From Hymenobacter chitinivorans DSM 11115 (GTDB taxonomy: Bacteria; Bacteroidota; Bacteroidia; Cytophagales; Hymenobacteraceae), in NCBI RefSeq assembly GCF_002797555.1, contig NZ_PGFA01000005.1, forward strand, positions 1-64,000: a DNA stretch of 64,000 nucleotides. Direction: 5' to 3'. The stretch's first letter is position 1. Every line of letters begins with the position of its first letter. The notes under the pieces were generated by a model that had not been told where the DNA came from, searched no databases, and worked only from the letters and a program-made list of their open reading frames with translations. Positions 16,164 to 24,482 of the stretch are shown piece after piece. Both the position numbers and the translations under genes were made by a program.

Positions 16164-16907
16164 ATGCAGGATTATTACCGCCTTCTGGGCGTAGCCGTTA
16201 CGGCCTCGCCGGCTGAAATTGAGCTGGCCTATCAGCGGCAGAAAACCCGGCTGAGCCGGCGCACTGCCGACCCGGCCATGCAGGCCCGCCTGCGGGAAGT
16301 GCACACGGGCTACGAAATCCTGGCCCACCCGGGCCGGCGGCTGGCTTACAACGTTTTGCTGGCCCAGGAGCCCGCGCCCACCGTGCCCCCAGATCCGACG
16401 GCGGAGCTGATGGCGCGCTACGCCCCGGCGGCGCGCTGGCTTAATGCGGCGTTGGTTGCTTTCTGCCTGCTGCTGGGCCTCGACTGGGTGCTGCCCCTGC
16501 GGCAAATTACCAGGGAGCAGGTCTTACTCCGGCAAATTGTGTCCGTATCCTCGTCGGCTTCCGACCCGCAGATGGCCTACGACGTGACCACGCCCCGCAC
16601 GGCTTTTCGGGTGCCGAGCCGCTACGGGCACCGGGTGCGCAAAGGCACGGCGTTGACGGTGTACCAAACCCCGCTGCTGGGCGTGGTGCGCCGGGTTAGC
16701 GCCCCGCCCACCACGGCCGGCGAATCCCCCGTTTTTAAGGCCTCGGGCGGCAATATCTACGGCTCATTCGGTTTGCTGCCCGTGGTGCTGCTCATTGTGG
16801 CGGTGCTGGGGTTGCTGCCGGGCCGCTCCCCCGAGTTGCGCGTCAACGCGGCAGTGGTGGGCACCCTGCTGGCCGTTGTGGCCCTGGTCGTGCTGATCTG
16901 GTTTTAG
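16164..16907 (+). CDS. J-domain-like membrane protein lacking the HPD motif
   Basis: A 247-residue protein. Residues 1-70 have J-domain architecture (YYRLLGV, then PAEIELAYQRQKTRL, then LREVHTGYEILAHPGRRLAYN), but the loop between helices II and III reads SRRTADPAMQ with no HPD, the triad required to stimulate DnaK ATPase. Three hydrophobic segments follow: about 92-110, a second near GLLPVVLLIVAVLGLLPG, and the C-terminal AAVVGTLLAVVALVVLIWF. It is likely an inner-membrane protein using the J fold for binding rather than Hsp70 activation. Confidence 0.75.
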   Translation: MQDYYRLLGVAVTASPAEIELAYQRQKTRLSRRTADPAMQARLREVHTGYEILAHPGRRLAYNVLLAQEPAPTVPPDPTAELMARYAPAARWLNAALVAFCLLLGLDWVLPLRQITREQVLLRQIVSVSSSASDPQMAYDVTTPRTAFRVPSRYGHRVRKGTALTVYQTPLLGVVRRVSAPPTTAGESPVFKASGGNIYGSFGLLPVVLLIVAVLGLLPGRSPELRVNAAVVGTLLAVVALVVLIWF

Positions 16908-16934
16908 GCAAGTGCCCTAGGGCTGTAAGACTAC

Positions 16935-16969
16935 AAAAAAAGGCTTCCCGGTGCCGGAAAGCCTTTTTT
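16935..16969. terminator. Bidirectional terminator between convergent genes
   Basis: AAAAAAGGCTT and AAGCCTTTTTT flank a CCGG-containing stem-loop. A and T runs on each side fit termination of both the J-like gene and the SDR gene. Confidence 0.75.
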
Positions 16970-16986
16970 AGCGTAGCTGAAACGTA

Positions 16987-17778
16987 CTAGGCGATGCTGC
17001 GGATTACGCCCCCGTCTACCCGTACCGAGGCGCCATTGGTGGCGGCCGCCAGCGGACTGGCCAGGTAGGCAACCATGGTGGCAATTTCGTCGGGGGTGGC
17101 AAAGCGCTGCAACAGCGACGAGGGCCGGGCATTCTGGAAAAAGTCGTGCTCGGCCTGCTCCGGGGTTTGGCCCGCAACCGAAAGCTTGGCCAAAAACTCT
17201 TGCACGCCTTCCGAGGCCGTGGGGCCCGGCAGCACCGAGTTGACGGTTACGCCGGTGCCCTTGGTTAGTTCGGCCAGGCCCCGGGCCACGCCCAGTTGGG
17301 CCGTTTTGGTGGTGCCGTAGTGAATCATTTCCTCGGGAATCTGCAGGCCCGACTCGCTGGAGATAAACAGAATCCGGCCCCAGTTCCGGGTGAGCATCAG
17401 CGGGAAATACTGGCGCGAGAGCCGCACGCCGCTGAGCACGTTGACTTCAAAAAAGCGCAGCCATTCCTCGTCGGTGATGTCGGCAAAGGGCTTGGGCTCA
17501 AAGATGCCCACGTTGTTGACCAGAATATCCACCGTGGGCACTTCGCGCAGCAGGTGCTGCACTTCGTTGGCTTGGCCAAAGTCGACGGCTACCCCGCGGA
17601 TCCGGGCTTGGGGCGTGGCGGCCAGAATAGCCGCCCGGGCTTCCTCAATACGAGCACTGGTGCGGCCCGTCAGAATTACTTCGGCGCCCTCGGCGGCCAG
17701 ACGCTGGGCAATGGCCAGCCCGATACCGGCCGTGGAGCCCGTGACCAGGGCCAGTTTATTGGTGAGTTGTAAGTCCAT
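16987..17778 (-). CDS. Short-chain dehydrogenase/reductase (SDR)
   Basis: A 263-residue classical SDR. Cofactor motif TGSTAGIG (TGxxxGxG), NNVG structural motif (ILVNNVGIFEP), catalytic Ser in ISSESG and Y-x3-K as YGTTK, C-terminal RVDGGVIRSIA. The C-terminal insertion EGVQEFLAKLSVAGQTPEQAE before RPSSLLQRFATPDEIA is typical of a group of bacterial SDRs of unknown substrate. Met at 17778 begins the usual MDLQLTNKLALVTG start; the in-frame Met at 17793 is less likely. Confidence 0.87.
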   Translation of the reverse strand: MDLQLTNKLALVTGSTAGIGLAIAQRLAAEGAEVILTGRTSARIEEARAAILAATPQARIRGVAVDFGQANEVQHLLREVPTVDILVNNVGIFEPKPFADITDEEWLRFFEVNVLSGVRLSRQYFPLMLTRNWGRILFISSESGLQIPEEMIHYGTTKTAQLGVARGLAELTKGTGVTVNSVLPGPTASEGVQEFLAKLSVAGQTPEQAEHDFFQNARPSSLLQRFATPDEIATMVAYLASPLAAATNGASVRVDGGVIRSIA

Positions 17779-17862
17779 GGAATGAGCAGGCAAAAGATAA
17801 ATTCCTCTCTAAACCACCCACCCCGGCTTTTGTCTTTCGGCCGGGCTCAGCCGCTACCACTG

Positions 17863-17915
17863 GCCGGTATTCTTCCGGACGGGCAGAGAATAAGCCCATC
17901 CGGAAGAATACCGGC
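17863..17915 (-). terminator. Strong hairpin downstream of the SBBP/T9SS gene
   Basis: GCCGGTATTCTTCCGGA and its exact reverse complement form a 17-bp perfect stem. An inner GGGC/GCCC pair and an AT-rich loop extend it. It begins 4 nt past the stop codon of the minus-strand gene. There is no clear T run. Confidence 0.6.
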
Positions 17916-17918
17916 TGC

Positions 17919-19535
17919 CTACCGCACCGTGACGAGCTGGGTCGTGACCTGCTGATTATGCTCCAGGTTGAGCACGTACAAACCGCTGGGCAGGCCGGCC
18001 GTATCAAACGTGGCGTCGGTGCTGCCCGGGCCGGGGCGCACGGTCTGCTGGGCCACGATGCGTCCGAAGGGGTTGTAGAGCGTCGCCTTTACGGACTGGT
18101 CGGTAGCCGGGGCCTGAATGCGGAGCGTGAAACGGCCCTGGGCGGGATTGGGAAACACGCTCGACTCCAGCCGGGCCGCTACGCAGCCCGGATTGCCCGT
18201 ACCGCTCGGTCCGAAGCGGGCCAGATAGGTTTCCGTAAACTCGGTGGTGATGGTGCGGGCTCCAAACTGGCAACTACCCGTCAGAATGCCGCAGGTATAT
18301 ACCGTATTGTGGCCGTCCAGGGCCAGGACTGTCCCGGTGCTGGTACCCGGGCCGCCCACCAGGTCCGTCGATTTCAGCTTGCCATTGGGCAGCAACTGGG
18401 CAATAAAGCCCTGGTAGGCCGTCGTGATACTCTCGGAGCCGGTTAGGTAGGTGCTGCCCGAGTGCTTGTCGACGGCAATGTTGGTAGGAAAGTCATAATT
18501 AGCCCCGCCCAGGCGCGTGGCCCACTCGGCCTGGCCCTGCCGGTTGTAGCGCGCCACGTAGATATCGTTGTCGCCGGTGCTGGTGAGCGTAGTGCCGCCC
18601 AGCGTAGCCGTACCGCTGAAGCCATTGGCCACGTATATTTTGCCGGCCCGGTCGGTGGCCAGACATTTGCCGTCACCGTTGCCGTTGGGCGCCTGCAGCC
18701 AGCGCAGCTGCCCGTTGCGGGCGTCGAAGCGGGCCATAAAGACGCTGTTGTCGTAGCCAGCCGGCTGCACCGTGGTGCCATCCAGGGCCAGCGTGCCGAA
18801 GAAGTTGCCGCTCACGTAGCAGTTGCCCTCCGCGTCTACGGCCGCGCCCCGGCCCTGGCTGAAAGCGTAGTCGGCCGGCTTGTTCCACACTTTGGCCCAG
18901 CGCACCGCACCCTGGGGCGAGTAGCTGGCCACGAAGGCCTGGCCCTGGCGGTTCGTGAAGCTCTGCTCCCCAATCTGCACCGTGGTGCCGCTCACGTTGC
19001 CCGTCACAAAGCTGTTACCCGCCTGATCTACGGCTATGGCCCAGCCCGCATTGCCGGCGCCGTAGCGGTCCTGACTGGTACTGCTTATCTGGCGTGCCCA
19101 CTGCACCCGGCCGGCCGGGCTGCATTTGAGAACCAGCACGTCTTGTCCGTAGCTGCTCTGCGAGGTGATGCTGCCTCCCGGGTAAGTGAGTGTGCCCTGA
19201 AAGAGGCCCGTCAGGTAGCAGTTGCCTAGCGCGTCCAGGGCCAGGCCGGTGGGCAGCACTTGCAGGCTGGCCGGTATTGTGGTAGCGCGCAGCACGGTGC
19301 CGGCCGCATTGAGCTTGGCAATATACAGGCAGGGGCCCGGGTTGGTGAGCTCAGTAGCACCCAGCTGCAGTCGGTCGGTGAAATTACCGGTAATGTAAAA
19401 ATCACCGTTGGCATCAGTAGCCAGCGCCATAATAGGGTTGCTACCGGCCACTGCCCGGACCCAGTTCCAGGTGGCGGGTTGGGCCCGGGCAGTCAGGCAG
19501 GCAAACAGAGCGAGAGCAAGGAATAGTTGTTTCAT
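17919..19535 (-). CDS. T9SS-secreted beta-propeller (SBBP-repeat) protein
   Basis: A 538-residue protein with signal peptide MKQLFLALALFACLTARAQ. The body is a series of ~50-residue blades with phrases such as ALDALGNCYLTGLFQGTLT, AVDQAGNSFVTGNVSG, AVDAEGNCYVSGNFFGT and ATDRAGKIYVANGFSGT, the SBBP pattern. The last ~80 residues are a T9SS type A sorting domain (SVFPNPAQGRFTL, LYNPFGRIV, LPSGLYVLNL, end TQLVTVR). It is surface-exposed or released; the role is unknown. It has its own signal and terminator. Confidence 0.85.
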   Translation of the reverse strand: MKQLFLALALFACLTARAQPATWNWVRAVAGSNPIMALATDANGDFYITGNFTDRLQLGATELTNPGPCLYIAKLNAAGTVLRATTIPASLQVLPTGLALDALGNCYLTGLFQGTLTYPGGSITSQSSYGQDVLVLKCSPAGRVQWARQISSTSQDRYGAGNAGWAIAVDQAGNSFVTGNVSGTTVQIGEQSFTNRQGQAFVASYSPQGAVRWAKVWNKPADYAFSQGRGAAVDAEGNCYVSGNFFGTLALDGTTVQPAGYDNSVFMARFDARNGQLRWLQAPNGNGDGKCLATDRAGKIYVANGFSGTATLGGTTLTSTGDNDIYVARYNRQGQAEWATRLGGANYDFPTNIAVDKHSGSTYLTGSESITTAYQGFIAQLLPNGKLKSTDLVGGPGTSTGTVLALDGHNTVYTCGILTGSCQFGARTITTEFTETYLARFGPSGTGNPGCVAARLESSVFPNPAQGRFTLRIQAPATDQSVKATLYNPFGRIVAQQTVRPGPGSTDATFDTAGLPSGLYVLNLEHNQQVTTQLVTVR

Positions 19536-20133
19536 AGCAGCACGGAGCGGGTGAGAGATGGAAGAAAAGAGGGAAAAAATATGATTTAGGTTTTGGTGAA
19601 GCCACTAAGACAGTTGCCGGCCCTGGGGTGGGCCGCATTCGACGGAAAAAAAGAGGGAGGCCCGGTAAGACCCGCGCCGCGCGTATCAGATTCACCCGTT
19701 TCGCCAACGGGTAGAGTATTTGCTAACGAGTTATTAATCTGCTACCTGCACTATTGCGGGCGGTAAATGCCTTGCCGCCTGCTAACCAAGCTCCGAATAC
19801 TGACCTGTTCGGAGCCGGGTACCACGATCCAACTGCTTATCCTAAAAATGAAATTATTAAATCTTATTTATAAACGGCATTATCCAAGAAAAAAGAATTT
19901 TGGCCTCACCCGTTTGGACCATTCTAGTGTTCGGCTTACCCACCGCTGAATCAGCGGCGCACTTACCCGGCCTGGGCCCCATTGCTGGCTCGGTGAGCCA
20001 CGCAACTAGTGGTCCATAATGCGCCAAGCCCCGTCCCGGCAGTGGGAAAGGGCTTGGAATACCAATCAGGCGGCGGATAAGGTAAGGCCGCGGGCTGGGG
20101 CTAGCGGCTTACTGCCCTACCGCTGGCCGGGCT
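19536..20133. other. Intergenic region with AT-rich patch
   Basis: 598 bases between two minus-strand genes. About 19800-19930 is AT-rich and has a 60-codon frame with no family resemblance or start context. I see no convincing gene, hairpin or repeat. The part next to 19535 should hold the promoter of the SBBP gene. Confidence 0.5.
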
Positions 20134-20865
20134 TTATAGCCGGCTCAAACTCAGCGTTTCGCCGGCCTGCAGGGCGTGTACGGTTACGGCCCCCGCGGGC
20201 GGGAGGTGCTGCCGCAGTTGCTCGGGCGTGCCCACCAGCGACGCAAACGTGCCGTAGTGAAACGGCACCACGTGGCGCACTCCCAGCAGCCGCGCCGCCA
20301 CGGCCGCCTCCCGCGGACCCATGGTGTACCGGTCGCCGATGGGCAGCAGGGCCACGGTGGGCTGGTAGAGCTCGGCCAGCAGCTGCATGTCGCCAAACAG
20401 GGCCGTGTCGCCGGCGCAGTACACTACTACGCCGTCCGACAGGGCCAGGATATAGCCCACGGCCTCGTGCCGAAAGCCGGTTTTGTTGCCGGGCAGGTCC
20501 ACGTGGGCCGCGTGCTGGGCCAGGGTCATGGTCAGGCGCAGGTCCAGCAGATCGATGCCGCCACCCACGTTCATGGGCTCAAACTGCGCGGCGGGAACGC
20601 CCTGTTCGTAGAGGTAGAACCGCACCGCCGCCGGGGCCACTATCCGGGCCCCGGTGCGGGCCAGTAGCGCGGGTAGGGCGGAGTCAAAATGGTCGTCGTG
20701 GCCGTGGGTAATGAGCACCAGGTCGGCCCGCTCGGGCTCCCGCAGCTCGGCCGGCACGAAGGGGTTGTCGGTTAGCCACGGGTCTAGCAGGATAACCCGG
20801 CCTTCGGGCGTGGTGATGCGGAAGCTGGCGTGGCCGAGCAACTGCAGCTGGGAGGAAGCAGGCAT
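20134..20865 (-). CDS. UPF0173-type metal-dependent hydrolase (beta-lactamase fold)
   Basis: A 243-residue protein. It starts LQLLGHASFRI, has DPWLTDNP, the zinc motif HGHDDHFD (HxHxDH), a second His near LAQHAAHVDLPG, CAGDT for the bridging Asp, and PIGDRYTMGPREA plus VPFHYGTF. This order is the UPF0173/UlaG-like metallo-hydrolase family; the physiological substrate is unknown. Length is slightly above the usual ~227. Confidence 0.88.
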   Translation of the reverse strand: MPASSQLQLLGHASFRITTPEGRVILLDPWLTDNPFVPAELREPERADLVLITHGHDDHFDSALPALLARTGARIVAPAAVRFYLYEQGVPAAQFEPMNVGGGIDLLDLRLTMTLAQHAAHVDLPGNKTGFRHEAVGYILALSDGVVVYCAGDTALFGDMQLLAELYQPTVALLPIGDRYTMGPREAAVAARLLGVRHVVPFHYGTFASLVGTPEQLRQHLPPAGAVTVHALQAGETLSLSRL

Positions 20866-20966
20866 AGGAGGGGAGAATTCGGCTTCTAAATCCAGCCCGG
20901 GGCTTCTGGTAAACCTAGCCTGAGCTGTAGCTAGGCGGCCAGAACTACCCCGGGCTTGGGCTGCGC

Positions 20967-22298
20967 TTACTGCTTGACCAAGCGCTGAGTTACGCTGCCG
21001 GCCGCCGTTTGCAGGCGGATGCTGTACACGCCGGCGGGCAGGGCACTCAGGTCGAGGGCGTGGGTGGTAGCCCCGGCGGGCAGCGGCACCGTGCGCACGG
21101 TTTGGCCCAGCAGATTGAGCACTGCCGCGCTGCGGGCGGCGCCGTTCCAGCGCAGCGTAACCAGGCCCGTGGTGGGGTTAGGGTAAATTTCGGCCGCCAG
21201 GTTTCTGGCGGCTGGGCCCGTATTGCTGAGCAGCACGAAGGCCGAGTAGGTGTAGAGGTCGGAGTTGACGTAGCTGGCCGTGCGGCTGGGCTCGTAAACC
21301 TGGGTGAGCAGGCGCAGCAGTTCGCCCGTCGAGGCGTAGCGCCGGGTGGTCCGCTCGCCGTACTCCAGGCTCCAGGCATTGTTGAGCCATTCCTCCGAGG
21401 TATACTCCGTGTTGTTGTGCTGGGCGTCGTAAGTCAGCTTTTCACGGAAGAAATTCTGCCAGCTGCCGCCACGCACGTTTTCTTCCGCCGTAACGGTGAA
21501 GCTGTCATTGGCCCCGAACACGTAGGTAAAGCGCGTGGCGGGTTGCCACTGACCCTGCCACGTTTCCTGCAGCACCGTGGCGTATTGCCGCTTGCTCCAG
21601 TTGTGCCAGGTGTAGGTGAAGCGGGCCTGATCCTGCCACGCCCCCTGCTCCCAGCGCTGCTCCACCATTGAGGTCCACTCATTGTTGGTCGATACGGAGT
21701 AAGTCAGCTTCTGCGAATTAACGAAAGTGCCCATGTCGAAGTCCTGCACTACCTGGGTGAGCAGCACGCCGGCCGAGTTGTAGGTCAGCTGGTAGCGGTT
21801 GCCGTCGTTGGTAAGCCAGGCCGAGCCGGTCCATTCCTGGTACAGGGCCTCGGTGATGCTGCCGCGGGCGTCGTAGGTGGCCGCGTAGCGGCCCGTGTTC
21901 AGCCAGGCCGTGCCGCTCCAGGTCTGGTATACTTCCTCGGTGTTCAGGCCCTGGCCGTTGTAGCTGTAGAGGCTGCGGTAGAGGGGGGCCTGGGTGGCGG
22001 AGTCGGCCACGGCTTCCTGGGTCAGGCGGCCCTGGGCGTCGTAGGCGTAGGTTTCCACCGTGGCCTTGGTCCAGCTGTTGTTCGTCGAGTTCCAGCTGTG
22101 GTGCACGGCCCGGCCGGGCTGCGAGAGGCTGGTGGCGTGGCGCAGGGCCGGGGCGCTACCGGCCGCCGAAGCCGGAGCAGCATGCAAAAGCTGGCGCGAG
22201 CGGCTCTCGGGCAGCTGCCGGGTGGGGGTGGCAACTTGGGCGGAAGCCCCGAAGGTAGTCCCAAGCAATAGCCCGGTCAGAAGGGTAACAATGCGCAT
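20967..22298 (-). CDS. T9SS-secreted protein with YD/RHS-like repeats
   Basis: A 443-residue protein with signal peptide MRIVTLLTGLLLGTTFGASAQ. The body has ~40-residue repeats with Tyr/Trp patterns (YAYDAQGRLTQEAV, YSYNGQGLNTEEVYQTWSG, ATYDARGSITEALYQEWTG, LTYNSAGVLLTQVVQD, KLTYDAQHNNTEYTSEEW), related to YD repeats but without the RHS core or toxin. The C-terminus is a T9SS type A domain (EIYPNPTTGLVTL, LNLLGQTVRTV, LPAGVYSIRL, TQRLVKQ). It is likely a surface repeat protein; function unknown. Confidence 0.82.
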   Translation of the reverse strand: MRIVTLLTGLLLGTTFGASAQVATPTRQLPESRSRQLLHAAPASAAGSAPALRHATSLSQPGRAVHHSWNSTNNSWTKATVETYAYDAQGRLTQEAVADSATQAPLYRSLYSYNGQGLNTEEVYQTWSGTAWLNTGRYAATYDARGSITEALYQEWTGSAWLTNDGNRYQLTYNSAGVLLTQVVQDFDMGTFVNSQKLTYSVSTNNEWTSMVEQRWEQGAWQDQARFTYTWHNWSKRQYATVLQETWQGQWQPATRFTYVFGANDSFTVTAEENVRGGSWQNFFREKLTYDAQHNNTEYTSEEWLNNAWSLEYGERTTRRYASTGELLRLLTQVYEPSRTASYVNSDLYTYSAFVLLSNTGPAARNLAAEIYPNPTTGLVTLRWNGAARSAAVLNLLGQTVRTVPLPAGATTHALDLSALPAGVYSIRLQTAAGSVTQRLVKQ

Positions 22299-22485
22299 AG
22301 AACAGATAGGTCAGGAGAGAAAAGTAGGCCAAGGTACACTCTGCCCGGTTCCCGCACTGCGCCCGGTCGTTACCTTATCCTTATGTTATTAAGCTTGCCG
22401 CCGCACGGAGCATTATCCAATACCTTGCTGCTGCTTCCCTGTGTACTTATGGCAACTGCCTGTGCCCGCGGCTACGCCTTCGTTG

Positions 22486-22662
22486 TTTTCTATCCGCCTC
22501 CTGGCCGTGGCTGCCCTGGGCCGCACCGTGCGCGAGCAAACCTTTGCCGCTGCCGCCCAGCCTCAGCGCTTATCGGTGGCAGATCTTAAGCCGGGTATCC
22601 ACCAGGTGCGCGCTCCGCTCAGCACTGGTCAGCTAGCCGCCGCCGTTTTGCAGGTGCAGTAG
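22486..22662 (+). pseudogene. Remnant of a T9SS sorting-domain gene
   Basis: The plus frame ending at 22662 reads AALGRTVREQTFA, QPQRLSVADLKPGIHQVR and AAAVLQVQ, the second half of a T9SS type A tail. The VYPNP half and the main protein are missing, and upstream sequence in this frame has no signal peptide. A signal-like start in another frame at 22384 suggests decay with a frameshift. Much of the gene has probably been deleted. Confidence 0.45.
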
Positions 22663-22680
22663 GCGGTAGTAGAAAAGCAA

Positions 22681-22726
22681 CAGCACAACCGGCCCGGCTT
22701 TCTATATAGCCGGGCCGGTTGTGCTG
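22681..22726. terminator. Perfect 19-bp hairpin between convergent genes
   Basis: CAGCACAACCGGCCCGGCT and its exact complement flank an 8-nt AT-rich loop. It can serve both the remnant gene and the convergent minus-strand gene, though T runs are short. Confidence 0.65.
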
Positions 22727-22743
22727 TTGAGAATCCTGCCGGC

Positions 22744-23031
22744 CTAGCCCCAGATGGGCTGCCAGGGCTGCTCGACTACGGCCGCCGTGTTGGTAGAAAG
22801 GTAGTCGTTGTAGAGCTGCTCGGCCTGGCCCTGACTGATAAGCGGCTTGCCTTCGATGGGTAGCACCAGCAGTGGGGCGCCGGGCCCGAGCTGCAGGGCC
22901 GTGCTCAGCTCCTGGTGCAGCCGGGCTACGTCGCCCGGGTAGGCTTCCTGAATCTTGACGACGGTCAGGGCCTGGCCCTGGTGCTCGAGGCGGGCAAACA
23001 CGCCGGCCGGAATAATCGGGTTGGGTTCCAT
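22744..23031 (-). CDS. Conserved-looking small protein of unknown function
   Basis: A 95-residue soluble protein starting MEPNPIIPAGVFARLEHQGQ and ending VVEQPWQPIWG. It appears alpha/beta with a central helix (DVARLHQELSTALQL). No signal peptide, metal motif or known family is recognised. The frame extends to 23097, but the Met at 23031 starts more plausibly. It lies just downstream of another uncharacterised gene on the same strand. Confidence 0.6.
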   Translation of the reverse strand: MEPNPIIPAGVFARLEHQGQALTVVKIQEAYPGDVARLHQELSTALQLGPGAPLLVLPIEGKPLISQGQAEQLYNDYLSTNTAAVVEQPWQPIWG

Positions 23032-23134
23032 GCAGAAAAAGTGAGGTGGTAGCTTCCCTCTACGCATAACCGGTCGGCTGAGGTCAGCGTCCGGCATACA
23101 ACCGCAGGGAATGAACCCGCCCGACTGGGGCCGT

Positions 23135-23578
23135 CTACAGAATCTGGGAGCTGTCCAGGGCCGTTTGCCCGCCCACGCTGCCCGGCAGCCGGGTGCGGCC
23201 CAGCAGCTGCGCCAGCTTCTTGGGCAGCTCGCTCACCAGCAGGGGCACCACCGGCCGGGCCACGAGGTGGTAGCGGGAGTCGGCGCGCTCGTGCAGGCGG
23301 GTCTTCTCGAAGGAAAACAGCCCCCGGCGGGCGTAGCGGGCAAAGCTCTGGTAGCCGCCGGCCGCCTCGGCCCCGTCTTCTACTTCCGCCGCCTCGGCCG
23401 CAGTAGTGTCGGGCAGGGTCAGGAAGTAGTGGTGCAGCTCAAGCAGCACTTCCTGGGAGGCCGCCACCGATTCGGGCAGAATGCCGCCGCCCGAGGCCAC
23501 GTGCAGAATGTGGCCCTCGGCGTCCACGGCAAACCAATCAATGTCGGCGTCTTCCTGGTCTAGTTCGTCGATGTGCAT
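23135..23578 (-). CDS. Uncharacterised acidic N-terminus protein
   Basis: A 147-residue protein. It starts MHIDELDQEDADIDWFAVDAEGHILHVASGGG, an acidic segment followed by a strand-rich part, then a helix (VAASQEVLLELHHYFLTL), and a basic second half (FSFEKTRLHERADSRYHL). No family recognised. It reads toward the 95-residue protein and may share a transcript with it. Confidence 0.65.
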   Translation of the reverse strand: MHIDELDQEDADIDWFAVDAEGHILHVASGGGILPESVAASQEVLLELHHYFLTLPDTTAAEAAEVEDGAEAAGGYQSFARYARRGLFSFEKTRLHERADSRYHLVARPVVPLLVSELPKKLAQLLGRTRLPGSVGGQTALDSSQIL

Positions 23579-23744
23579 AGGGGAGGGGGAGGTAGGGTCC
23601 GCCGCAAAGATACTCCGGGAGTTCAGCGGAAGGCGGTACTCCCGGAAAGCTCGTGCTAAGCACCGGTAGTAGCTGAAGCAGCGGCGCCATCACGCCGCAT
23701 CGCCGGGCGACGGCAGGAACCCTACTCCGGGGGGGGGCACTAGA

Positions 23745-23779
23745 AAGCCGCGCCTCTGCACTAGGCAGAAACGCGGCTT
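23745..23779 (-). terminator. Hairpin downstream of the 227-residue protein gene
   Basis: AAGCCGCG and CGCGGCTT enclose an inner TCTGC/GCAGA stem; the minus-strand side ends in TTTCTA. Confidence 0.55.
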
Positions 23780-23798
23780 AGCAAAGCTCCGCGCGGGG

Positions 23799-24482
23799 CT
23801 AGGCTTCCGAAGCGGGCGGGGCGTCGGTGAGGAGGTAGAGCTTCTGCTTGACGGGGTCGGTGGGGAAGGCCCGCTTGGCGGCCTTGCTCAGCTGCTGCCC
23901 GTAGCCGTAGGCCTGGTTCTGGAGGCGCACGTAGTCCTGGGAGCCTTCCGTATTCGAGCCTTTGCGCACCTCCTGGGTGGTATCGGCCTGGTTCAAATCC
24001 TGGCTGAGCTGCTTGAGCGTGGCCAGCTTCGGGGCCCCGAAGCCGTGCCCACTCAGGTCGGCCAGGTCGCGGGTGGCGGTAGCAACGGCCGTTTCCAGCA
24101 GGGCCCGCATCTTATCGTGCTTCTTGCGGGCCGGGACATACTGCTTCTTGCCGTACTGGTCGAGGCGGCCGGCGTTGTTGGGGTAAGCCTGCTCCACGTA
24201 GTAAAACAGGGCCTGCACCTGGGTGCGGGCCTGCTCCATGAGCGCCTCCACGTCCTGGGTATTCTCCTTCAGGCCCCCGCGCAGGGTGGTGCCGGAGGTG
24301 GCCTTGTCGGCCTGGTCCAGGGCCGCCAGCCACTGGGTACCGAAGGCGGCGGTAAGCTTGGGGTCGAAGGCCGTGAAAGCGGCCACATCCTTGAGATAAT
24401 GCCCGTGCATGGTGCGCATGTTCTGGCGCATGGTGCTGTCGGGGCCAGAGTATTGGCGCTCCTCGGGTTGATTCTTTTTCAT
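23799..24482 (-). CDS. Uncharacterised helical protein
   Basis: A 227-residue soluble, mostly helical protein with many Gln/Lys/Ala residues (MKKNQPEERQYSG start; VEALMEQARTQVQALFYYVE; YGKKQYVPARKKHDKMRALLE; YGYGQQLSKAAKRAFP). No signal peptide, membrane span or known motif. It could be a structural, DNA-associated or phage/mobile-related protein, but nothing seen decides this. The 21-bp tandem array starts about 90 nt upstream of its start codon, so the array might affect its expression. Confidence 0.65.
   Translation of the reverse strand: MKKNQPEERQYSGPDSTMRQNMRTMHGHYLKDVAAFTAFDPKLTAAFGTQWLAALDQADKATSGTTLRGGLKENTQDVEALMEQARTQVQALFYYVEQAYPNNAGRLDQYGKKQYVPARKKHDKMRALLETAVATATRDLADLSGHGFGAPKLATLKQLSQDLNQADTTQEVRKGSNTEGSQDYVRLQNQAYGYGQQLSKAAKRAFPTDPVKQKLYLLTDAPPASEA

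Noticed and set aside
19767..19949. 60-codon frame in the AT-rich patch
   Set aside because: No start context, no similarity and no conserved pattern; the AT-rich composition alone is not evidence of a gene.
23985..24010. tRNA-like T-arm (GGTTCAAATCC)
   Set aside because: It lies within the coding frame of the 227-residue protein and no cloverleaf can be formed around it.
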